Assembly: GCA_937895775.1 (NCBI GenBank)
Contig: CALBLD010000324.1
Span: forward strand, 1-5,495
Reading direction: 5' to 3'
DNA: 5,495 nt
From: an uncultured Clostridia bacterium
GTDB taxonomy: Bacteria; Bacillota; Clostridia; Oscillospirales; CAG-272
Below, piece after piece: positions 1-5,495 of the stretch (position 1 is its first letter; each line of letters opens with the position of its first letter). Made by a program: the position numbers and the translations under genes. The notes beneath the pieces were generated by a model. It saw only the letters and a list, made by a program, of their open reading frames with translations, was not told the DNA's origin and did not search any database.

Positions 1-754
1 GTTTGAGCAGATGGAGCTTGAGTTCTTCTGTAAGCCGGGTACCGATCTTGAGTGGTTTAACTATTGGAGAAGCTTCTGTCACAACTGGCTTCTTTCAATC
101 GGCCTTAAAGATGAAAACATACGCCTGCGCGATCACGATCCCGAGGAGCTGTGCTTTTACTCAAAGGCAACGACCGATTTCGAATTTCTTTTCCCGTTCG
201 GATGGGGTGAGTTGTGGGGCGTTGCCGACCGTACCGATTACGATCTTACACAGCATCAGAATACATCCGGAAAGGATCTGACCTATTTCGATCCGGAAAC
301 AAACGAGAGATATATTCCGTATGTTGTCGAGCCTTCACTCGGAGTCGAAAGAAGCGTTCTTGCCGTTCTTTGCGACGCATATGATGAAGAGATTGTAGAT
401 AAGGAAAAGAACGATGTCCGCACCGTGCTTCATTTTCATCCCGCAATTGCTCCGTATAAGGTAGCAATACTTCCTTTGTCAAAGAAGCTCGGCGATTTTG
501 CAAGAAAGATTTATGACGATCTCAGCAAAGAGTGGATGGTTGATTTTGACGATGCCGGATCGATCGGTAAGAGATACCGCCGCGAGGATGAGATCGGAAC
601 GCCGTTCTGCGTAACAGTCGATTTTGATACCGTCGGCGATGATCAGAAGTCGGGCGATAACTGCGTGACCGTGCGTGACAGAGACACGATGGAACAGGTT
701 CGTATACCGCTTGATTCCCTAAAAGAATATATACGCACAAAAGTTGAATTCTGA
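1..754 (+). CDS. glyS: Glycyl-tRNA synthetase, alpha2 (single-chain) type, C-terminal part; 5' end outside window
   Basis: Cytoplasmic class II aminoacyl-tRNA synthetase that charges tRNA-Gly with glycine using ATP. The open frame enters from the left edge (first full codon at base 2, reading F-E-Q-M-E-L-E-F-F), so the Met codon at 11 is internal, not the start. About 250 C-terminal residues remain of a family usually near 450-460. Counting from that Met, the block FPFGWGELWGVADRTDYDL (61-79) is typical of the homodimeric GlyRS family. VEPSLGVER (106-114) is class II motif 3 with its ATP-binding arginine. Residues from about 148 (APYKVAILPLS) to the end form the HGTP-type anticodon-binding domain, including GSIGKRYRREDEIGTPFCVT. 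This is the single-chain enzyme, not the separate alpha/beta subunits. Nothing looks broken. A terminator directly follows, so it is not co-transcribed with the downstream genes. Confidence 0.96.
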   Translation, partial: FEQMELEFFCKPGTDLEWFNYWRSFCHNWLLSIGLKDENIRLRDHDPEELCFYSKATTDFEFLFPFGWGELWGVADRTDYDLTQHQNTSGKDLTYFDPETNERYIPYVVEPSLGVERSVLAVLCDAYDEEIVDKEKNDVRTVLHFHPAIAPYKVAILPLSKKLGDFARKIYDDLSKEWMVDFDDAGSIGKRYRREDEIGTPFCVTVDFDTVGDDQKSGDNCVTVRDRDTMEQVRIPLDSLKEYIRTKVEF

Positions 755-773
755 TTTACGATCGGGTGCGCTT

Positions 774-806
774 ACCGCAGAGCAAATGTTCTGCGGTTTT
801 TCTTTT
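774..806 (+). terminator. Intrinsic terminator of glyS
   Basis: An 8-bp perfect stem ACCGCAGA (774-781) pairs with TCTGCGGT (790-797) around an 8-nt loop. It is followed by a T-rich tract (797-806, interrupted by one C). It lies 20 nt after the glyS stop codon and just before the next promoter, so it separates the tRNA synthetase unit from the hexuronate unit. Confidence 0.9.
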
Positions 807-814
807 GTATTCAC

Positions 815-843
815 TTGACAATGAAGGATAAAAATGATATAAT
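815..843 (+). promoter_or_regulatory. Consensus sigma-70/sigma-A promoter of the lipoprotein-uxaBAC unit
   Basis: The -35 box TTGACA (815-820) and -10 box TATAAT (838-843) are both perfect and are separated by exactly 17 nt, the optimal spacing. Transcription would start near 849-851, giving a 5' leader of about 44 nt before the lipoprotein ATG at 894. The promoter sits between the glyS terminator and the first gene of the next unit, where a promoter is expected. No other convincing promoter is seen before the terminator at 5442, so it probably drives all four genes. Activity and start site are inferred from sequence. Confidence 0.9.
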
Positions 844-845
844 CA
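835..845. promoter_or_regulatory. Small dyad overlapping the -10 box, possible operator half-sites
   Basis: TGAT (835-838) and ATCA (842-845) form an inverted repeat around ATA, covering most of the -10 hexamer. The position would suit a repressor. However, the arms are only 4 bp, the flanks do not pair, and the sequence does not match the UxuR/ExuR-type or LacI-type operators I know. An A/T-rich -10 box easily gives such a dyad by chance, so this is a weak candidate. Confidence 0.2.
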
Positions 846-893
846 ACCGAGTGTATCAGCGTAATCTGTATAATAAAAGGACGTTCAAATCAA

Positions 894-1433
894 ATGAAAC
901 TCAATGTAAACACAGCACTTGCGTCTTTGATTCTGCTGTTTGCCGTCTGTCTGTGTTTCAGCGGATGCAATCGGAATGATCTGCTGATTTTTACCGATAA
1001 GGCCGAAAGTTACACCTATTCATTCGGGAAGGATCGCTCAGAATCGCCGAAAGATACATTTACCGTTCCGCCTGAAACCAAAGTGTCCGATCCGTGTGTC
1101 AGTGAGACCGTAAATACCACGACTGTCGGTGTCGGAACCACTGCCGATGTTGATACCGGAAATCCGATTGTGATAATCAATGCTCCCGATAAGATAAAAA
1201 AGGGAAGTAAGGCTACCGTTGAAATAAAGGGTACGCCGGGTACGGTCTATTCGATAAAAGTGAAATATTCATCCGGATACAGCAGCGCAAAGGGATTGGA
1301 ACCGAAAACCGCGGACGAGAACGGATTGTGCAGCTGGACATGGCGTGTTTCGGGATCGACAAAGCCGGGAAATTACCGTATTGAGCTGTCCGACGGAATA
1401 CATGATTATATACTGACGTTTTCAGTCGAATAA
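894..1433 (+). CDS. Predicted lipoprotein with C-terminal Ig-like domain, function unknown
   Basis: A 179-residue protein. Residues 1-24 look like a lipoprotein signal peptide: Lys2, then a hydrophobic core ALASLILLFAVCLCF, then the lipobox F-S-G-C with Cys25 as the lipid-modified residue. Phe at -3 is less usual than Leu but acceptable. Residues 26-91 are a polar, Ser/Thr/Val/Pro-rich stretch, probably a flexible linker. Residues 92-179 look like a compact beta-sandwich. Motifs such as PGTVYSIKVKYSSG (115-128), GLEPKTADENG (134-144), SWTWRV (147-152) and KPGNYRIEL (157-165) recall Ig-like domains in secreted proteins of Bacillota. I see no catalytic motif. The start is supported by AAGGA at 877-881, 12 nt upstream, which is somewhat far. 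It is first in the transcription unit, 24 nt before uxaB with no terminator between. A role in sensing or binding pectic material outside the cell is possible but only guessed from context. Confidence 0.85.
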   Translation: MKLNVNTALASLILLFAVCLCFSGCNRNDLLIFTDKAESYTYSFGKDRSESPKDTFTVPPETKVSDPCVSETVNTTTVGVGTTADVDTGNPIVIINAPDKIKKGSKATVEIKGTPGTVYSIKVKYSSGYSSAKGLEPKTADENGLCSWTWRVSGSTKPGNYRIELSDGIHDYILTFSVE

Positions 1434-1457
1434 ATAAAAAATGTTTGGAGAAACAAT

Positions 1458-2696
1458 ATGAATAATCCGAAAAATCGCCCCGAAAAATACATACAGATCG
1501 GGGAAGGCGTTTTTCTGAGAGGCTTTTTTGATTATATGCTCCAGAAGGCAAATGACAGCGGAGACTATTCGGCAAATGCCGTTATAGTTCAGCCGCGTGA
1601 GCACGGAAGATGCGCTCTGCTTGAGGCGCAGAACTGTCTGTACACCCATATTGCAAGGGGAGTCGAGGGCGTTGATGTTACGGATATCAATTCGGTTTCG
1701 CGTTGTGTCGATCCGTACAAGGATTACGACGGCTTTATTTCACTTGCGCATAATCCCGATTTCAGGTTTGTAGTGTCGAATACGACGGAGGCGGGTATCG
1801 CCTATCTTGAAAGCGATCGCTTTGATATGAATCCCCCGCTGTCATTCCCGGCAAAAATGTGCAGGCTCCTTTTTGAACGCTTTACATCTGATCTTCCGGG
1901 ATTTGTTTTTCTGCCGTGTGAGCTTATAGAAAACAACGGTGAAGAGCTGAAAAAGATAATTCTGCGCTATGCCAATGATTGGGAGCTTGGCTCCGGATTC
2001 AAAAAGTGGATTGAAGATGAAAATATTTTCTGCAATACGCTTGTGGATCGTATAGTCACCGGATACCCGAATGACCTCGCAGAAGGTAAGTATGCAGACG
2101 ACAAAATGTTGAACAGCTCGGAAATGTTTTACCTTTGGGTAATTGAAGGTGACGAAAGAGCAAGAGAAGAGCTTCCGTTTGAAAGGCTCGGTCTGAATCT
2201 GATATGGACAGATAACCTTTCGGATTACAGAACAAGAAAAGTCAGAATACTCAACGGCGCACATACCTCGCTTGTACCGTATGCGATGCTGAAGGGTTTC
2301 AGAACCGTGCGGGAGTGTGTCGAAAATGCGGAGATGTCGTCATATATCAGATTGTGTGTTTATGACGAGATAATTCCGACTCTCGACATGCCGAGAGAAG
2401 ATCTCGTAAAGTATGCGGATGACGTCATGGTACGCTTCTCCAACCCGTATATTGAACATAAACTTTCGTCCATTGCACTCAATTGCGTGGACAAATTCAG
2501 GGTCCGCGTGATGCCGTCGATCATTGAATACGAAAAAAGATTCGGCAGATATCCGGAACACCTTATGAAGGCTTTTCACGCACTCTGCGAATTTTATCGT
2601 ACCGAAATGGTCAACGATACTCCCGAAATGGTCGATTTCATGAGATCACATTCGGAAGAAGAGATATGGAAGTGGCTCGCAAATGATAATAAATGA
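1458..2696 (+). CDS. uxaB: Tagaturonate reductase (altronate oxidoreductase), short form
   Basis: Cytoplasmic NADH-dependent reduction of D-tagaturonate to D-altronate, second step of galacturonate breakdown. It belongs to the mannitol dehydrogenase (polyol-specific long-chain dehydrogenase) family. Visible landmarks in the 412 residues are: QIGEGVFLRGF at 13-23 (N-terminal nucleotide-binding segment), VVSNTTEAGI at 105-114, PCELIENNG at 153-161, and NTLVDRIVTGYP at 193-204. KVRILNGAH at 261-269 fits the family's catalytic K-x4-N-x2-H signature. The SNTTEAG and VDRIVTGYP blocks favour UxaB over fructuronate reductase (UxuB) or mannitol dehydrogenase. The start is supported by TTGGAG (1445-1450), 7 nt upstream. 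At about 412 residues it is roughly 70 shorter than the E. coli enzyme (about 480). The missing part is the C-terminal helical tail after FYRTE (379-383), while all catalytic blocks remain. Its last 14 nt overlap uxaA. Confidence 0.93.
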   Translation: MNNPKNRPEKYIQIGEGVFLRGFFDYMLQKANDSGDYSANAVIVQPREHGRCALLEAQNCLYTHIARGVEGVDVTDINSVSRCVDPYKDYDGFISLAHNPDFRFVVSNTTEAGIAYLESDRFDMNPPLSFPAKMCRLLFERFTSDLPGFVFLPCELIENNGEELKKIILRYANDWELGSGFKKWIEDENIFCNTLVDRIVTGYPNDLAEGKYADDKMLNSSEMFYLWVIEGDERAREELPFERLGLNLIWTDNLSDYRTRKVRILNGAHTSLVPYAMLKGFRTVRECVENAEMSSYIRLCVYDEIIPTLDMPREDLVKYADDVMVRFSNPYIEHKLSSIALNCVDKFRVRVMPSIIEYEKRFGRYPEHLMKAFHALCEFYRTEMVNDTPEMVDFMRSHSEEEIWKWLANDNK

Positions 2697-4059
2697 AAAA
2701 GATAACGTCGAAGTAAATACCGAAAACGGTCATAAATACGCGGTGCGCGATATCGAAAAGGGCGAAAAAGTCATAAAATACGGGTACCCGATAGGCGTAG
2801 CGTCCGAAAATATAAAGAAGGGCGACCACGTACATTCGCATAATCTGAAAACTGCGCTCTCGGGAACACTTGACTATAAATATGAGCCGAATTACAAGGA
2901 AATAATACCACGGAATGATCGTTTTTTTTACGGTTACAGACGCAAAAACGGCGATGTCGGTGTCCGTAATGAAGTGTGGATCATACCGACTGTCGGATGT
3001 GTAAACGGTATCGCAAAAAGAGTCGCACAGCTTACCGGAACGGTTGCGCTGACCCATCCGTTCGGTTGTTCACAACTCGGAGATGATCTGAAAATCACGC
3101 AAACTGTGCTTGCGGGACTTGCAGGAAACCCCAATGCAGCAGGCGTTCTGATTCTTGGTCTCGGATGCGAAACAAACAATCTGAAGGTCTTTTCCGAACT
3201 GCTTGATATGACCGACAGCAAAAGACTGGAGTTTGTAAATGCTCAGGACGAAGAGGATGAGATATCGGCATCGGTCAGTGCAGTCAACAGACTGAAGGCG
3301 TATGCCGACAGCTTTGTCCGTGAAAAAATACCTCTGTCCGAATTGAAAATAGGAATTAAGTGCGGCGGTTCGGACGGTCTGTCGGGAATAACCGCGAATC
3401 CGATGGTAGGACGGTTTTCCGACCGATTTGCGGCATACGGCGGGAAACTGGTAATGACCGAGGTTCCCGAAATGTTCGGAGCCGAAACAATACTTATGAA
3501 CCGTGCGGTTGATTCCGATGTGTTTGATAAAACGGTAGATCTGATAAACAGATATAAAGAGTATTTTATCTCGCACGGACAGGTCGTTTATGAAAATCCG
3601 TCGCCCGGAAATAAAGAGGGCGGTATAACGACACTTGAAGAAAAATCGCTCGGATGCGTTACAAAGGCAGGTGCGGTTCCGGTCGTTGATGTTCTTGACT
3701 ACGGCGATCGGGTGGCAAAAAGCGGACTTTCACTGCTGAACGGACCGGGAAATGATATAGTGGCATGTACGAATCTTGCCGCGGCGGGATGTCAGCTTGT
3801 CCTGTTCACAACAGGACGCGGAACTCCGCTCGGGTCACCGTTGCCGACGGTTAAAATATCGACCAATCGAAGGCTCTCGGCAAAAAAGACTGATTGGATC
3901 GATTTCAACGCCGGTGAGCTTCTTGAAGAGTCGAAAAAAGACGCAGTGGATGCCGCATTTTTTGAATATGTGATCTCTGTTGCAAACGGGGAACAGACTA
4001 AGAACGAAATAAATTCATATAAAGAAATTTCAATATTTAAAGATGGGGTAGTATTATGA
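2683..4059 (+). CDS. uxaA: Altronate dehydratase (SAF domain plus catalytic region)
   Basis: Converts D-altronate to 2-keto-3-deoxy-D-gluconate plus water, third step of galacturonate breakdown. It is a cytoplasmic, metal (iron)-dependent member of the UxaA/GarD family. The 458 residues begin with a SAF-type region (GHKYAVRDIEKGEKVIKYG at 16-34, HVHSHN at 49-54). The catalytic part follows: VGVRNEVWIIPTVGC (92-106), HPFGCSQLG (125-133), GLGCE (159-163), KCGGSDGLSGITANP (226-240), PEMFGAE (262-268), NPSPGNKEGGITTLEEKS (305-322) and FTTGRGTP (375-382). ATG 2683 is the only candidate start, because the frame has a stop at 2641 and no Met codon between. The ribosome site is modest (GGAAG, 2668-2672), so translation is probably coupled to uxaB, which it overlaps by 14 nt. 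Compared with E. coli and B. subtilis UxaA as I recall them, about 20-25 residues are missing between DNV (7-9) and GHKYA. Confidence 0.95.
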   Translation: MIINEKDNVEVNTENGHKYAVRDIEKGEKVIKYGYPIGVASENIKKGDHVHSHNLKTALSGTLDYKYEPNYKEIIPRNDRFFYGYRRKNGDVGVRNEVWIIPTVGCVNGIAKRVAQLTGTVALTHPFGCSQLGDDLKITQTVLAGLAGNPNAAGVLILGLGCETNNLKVFSELLDMTDSKRLEFVNAQDEEDEISASVSAVNRLKAYADSFVREKIPLSELKIGIKCGGSDGLSGITANPMVGRFSDRFAAYGGKLVMTEVPEMFGAETILMNRAVDSDVFDKTVDLINRYKEYFISHGQVVYENPSPGNKEGGITTLEEKSLGCVTKAGAVPVVDVLDYGDRVAKSGLSLLNGPGNDIVACTNLAAAGCQLVLFTTGRGTPLGSPLPTVKISTNRRLSAKKTDWIDFNAGELLEESKKDAVDAAFFEYVISVANGEQTKNEINSYKEISIFKDGVVL

Positions 4060-5423
4060 GTTTTATAAATGAAAATTTCATGCTTCATAGCCAAACGGCA
4101 AAAAAACTTTATTCCGATTATGCGGAAAAAATGCCGATAATTGACTATCATTGTCACCTGAATCCGGAGCTTATTGCAAAAGATGTCCGTTTCGGAACGA
4201 TAACCGAACTGCTTCTCGGCGGCGATCATTATAAGTGGAGGATGATGCGATCGGGCGGAGTTGACGAGTATTTTATAACCGGCGGCGCATCCGACTTTGA
4301 AAAATTCGAGAAAATTGCAGAGGTTTTGCCGATGGCGGTCGGCAATCCGCTTTATCATTGGACGCATCTCGAGCTTAAGAGATATTTCGGCATAGATGCC
4401 TGCCTTAATGCGTCAAATGCAAAGGAAATATACGATGAATGTAACAGACTTCTTGCAACCGAAGGTTTCTCGGTCAGAGGTCTGATCGGAAAATATGATG
4501 TTCGTGTCGTCTGCACAACAGATGATCCGCTGGACAGTCTTGAATGGCATAAGCAGATAAAAAATGACGGATTTGCAACGAAGGTTTACCCGACTTTCCG
4601 TCCGGATAAAGCAATAAATATCGATAAGGATACGTTCCTGCCTTACATAAAGCAGATGAATGTCGGCGATTATCGGTCGTTCTGCGATAAACTTGCCGAA
4701 AAGATCGATTTCTTTGCCGAAAACGGTTGCAGACTTTCCGACCACGCACTTGAAGCCGTTCCTTTTGCACAGGGCGATCCTGCGGCAGTGTTTGAAAAGA
4801 GACTTGCAGGTGAGACTGTTACCGAAAGGGAAGCGGAGATCTTCAGAACGGCTGTGCTTAAATTTCTTGCCGAAAAATACTGTGAGTACGGTTTTGCAAT
4901 GCAGTATCATATAGGTGCACTGAGAAACAATAATAAGAATATGTTTGAAAAGCTCGGACCGGATACCGGTTTTGATTCGATCAACGATCTGCCGATCGCC
5001 GCAAATCTATCACGGCTCCTGGATTCTTTCGAGACTGAGGGAAATCTCCCGAAGACAATACTTTATTCGCTTAACCCCAAGGATAATTATACGCTCGGAA
5101 CAATGATCGGAAACTTCCAGGGAAGCGGAGTAAACGGTAAGCTCCAGCTCGGAAGCGGCTGGTGGTTCAACGACCAGCGCGACGGTATGACAGAGCAGAT
5201 AAAGGCTCTCGCAAATCTCGGCGTCCTCGGCAGCTTCGTTGGTATGCTTACCGATTCGCGGAGCTTTGTGTCGTACACAAGACATGAGTATTTCAGACGT
5301 ATTTTCTGCGATATAATCGGCGGATGGGTCGAAAACGGCGAGTATCCGAATGATGCGGATGCGCTTAAAGCTATTGTTGAAGGAGTATCCTTCAAAAATG
5401 CCGAAAGATATTTTGGCTTCTGA
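4056..5423 (+). CDS. uxaC: Glucuronate (uronate) isomerase
   Basis: Interconverts D-galacturonate with D-tagaturonate and D-glucuronate with D-fructuronate, the entry step for both hexuronates. It is a cytoplasmic TIM-barrel member of the amidohydrolase superfamily. Its 455 residues are near the usual 465-475. DYHCHL at 30-35 supplies the His-x-His metal-site signature (His32, His34). Other strong family blocks are GDHYKWRMMR (56-65), GNPLYHWTHLELKR (96-109), CTTDDPLDSLEWH (153-165), QYHIGALRNNN (283-293), GSGWWFNDQRDGM (366-378) and YTRHEYFRRI (407-416). The start ATG overlaps the uxaA stop as ATGA (4056-4059), with GGGG (4045-4048) 7 nt upstream, so the start is well supported and translational coupling is likely. 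It is last in the unit and is followed within 20 nt by a terminator. Although the family acts on both sugars, the neighbours uxaB and uxaA point to galacturonate as the main substrate here. Confidence 0.97.
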   Translation: MSFINENFMLHSQTAKKLYSDYAEKMPIIDYHCHLNPELIAKDVRFGTITELLLGGDHYKWRMMRSGGVDEYFITGGASDFEKFEKIAEVLPMAVGNPLYHWTHLELKRYFGIDACLNASNAKEIYDECNRLLATEGFSVRGLIGKYDVRVVCTTDDPLDSLEWHKQIKNDGFATKVYPTFRPDKAINIDKDTFLPYIKQMNVGDYRSFCDKLAEKIDFFAENGCRLSDHALEAVPFAQGDPAAVFEKRLAGETVTEREAEIFRTAVLKFLAEKYCEYGFAMQYHIGALRNNNKNMFEKLGPDTGFDSINDLPIAANLSRLLDSFETEGNLPKTILYSLNPKDNYTLGTMIGNFQGSGVNGKLQLGSGWWFNDQRDGMTEQIKALANLGVLGSFVGMLTDSRSFVSYTRHEYFRRIFCDIIGGWVENGEYPNDADALKAIVEGVSFKNAERYFGF

Positions 5424-5441
5424 TAATACCGGATATAATAT

Positions 5442-5475
5442 AAAAACTACTATGGCAGAGCCATGGTAGTTTTTT
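5442..5475 (+). terminator. Intrinsic terminator of the uxaBAC unit, probably bidirectional
   Basis: The arm AACTACTATGGC (5445-5456) pairs with GCCATGGTAGTT (5460-5471) over 12 bp with one T-G wobble, around a 3-nt AGA loop. Flanking A's (5442-5444) and T's (5472-5475) can extend the stem. The T run at 5470-5475 gives the U-tract on the + strand. The A run at 5442-5446 would do the same for a transcript coming from the right. It starts 18 nt after the uxaC stop codon. Confidence 0.95.
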
Positions 5476-5495
5476 ATATGCCGAAAAGCACATGA

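Noticed and set aside
851..870. Possible CcpA cre-like site around the CAGCGTAAT stretch in the 5' leader.
   Set aside because: Aligned on its central CG it has about four mismatches to the cre consensus and little dyad symmetry, so I do not call it.
869..874. A second TATAAT hexamer in the leader of the lipoprotein gene.
   Set aside because: The hexamer 17 nt upstream (846-851, ACCGAG) does not resemble a -35 box, and no properly spaced TGn extension is present. The promoter at 815-843 is far better.
1441..1461. Six-codon mini-ORF (MFGETI) whose TGA overlaps the uxaB ATG.
   Set aside because: It has no ribosome binding site of its own, and its bases are explained by the uxaB Shine-Dalgarno site. 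Chance is the simplest reading.
2922..2929. Run of eight T's inside uxaA, a possible slippage or phase-variation tract.
   Set aside because: The frame is continuous and family-like on both sides, encoding Arg-Phe-Phe-Tyr. A single run of eight is not enough to claim phase variation.
3776..3973. 65-codon open frame on the + strand inside uxaA.
   Set aside because: It is an out-of-frame shadow of a strongly conserved coding region, with no ribosome site or recognisable protein.
3792..4367. 191-codon open frame on the minus strand across the uxaA/uxaC junction.
   Set aside because: It is antisense to two clear genes, its protein is unlike any family I recognise, and no promoter or ribosome site supports it.
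5434..5439. TATAAT just before the final terminator, as a promoter for a downstream gene.
   Set aside because: No -35 box lies at suitable distance (5411-5416 is TTTTGG), and the hairpin terminator follows immediately.
5478..5495. Five-codon reading frame after the terminator (M-P-K-S-T-stop).
   Set aside because: It is too short, has no ribosome binding site, and begins within the A/T-rich flank of the terminator.

Overview
The window is ordinary bacterial DNA with dense genes, all on the + strand. It holds the 3' end of a glycyl-tRNA synthetase gene, then a four-gene transcription unit: a small predicted lipoprotein followed by three hexuronate catabolism genes (uxaB, uxaA, uxaC). The moderate GC content, strong Shine-Dalgarno sites, consensus sigma-70/sigma-A signals, alpha2-type GlyRS and an Ig-like lipoprotein together suggest an anaerobic Gram-positive, probably a gut clostridium of the Oscillospirales/Ruminococcaceae kind. 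This taxonomic placement is inference; no marker here settles it.

Layout: bases 1-754 are the C-terminal part of GlyRS, which continues beyond the left edge. A strong intrinsic terminator (774-806) closes that unit. A perfect TTGACA-17-TATAAT promoter follows within ten bases (815-843). The promoter leads into the lipoprotein gene (894-1433). uxaB starts 24 nt later (1458-2696), uxaA overlaps uxaB by 14 nt (2683-4059), and uxaC overlaps uxaA by 4 nt through an ATGA junction (4056-5423). A long hairpin with a U-tract (5442-5475) ends the unit. The last 20 bases hold nothing I can assign.

How the genes work together: UxaC isomerises D-galacturonate to D-tagaturonate (and D-glucuronate to D-fructuronate). 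UxaB reduces tagaturonate to D-altronate with NADH. UxaA dehydrates altronate to 2-keto-3-deoxygluconate (KDG). This is the complete galacturonate arm of the isomerase (Ashwell) pathway, as used for pectin-derived sugar acids. KDG kinase, KDPG aldolase, a transporter, a regulator and the glucuronate-arm genes uxuA/uxuB are not in the window.

I found no undescribed system. The points worth a second look are the lipoprotein at the head of the sugar-acid operon, the shortened UxaB C-terminus, the shortened UxaA N-terminal domain at the overlapping junction, and the full-consensus promoter with a small dyad over its -10 box.
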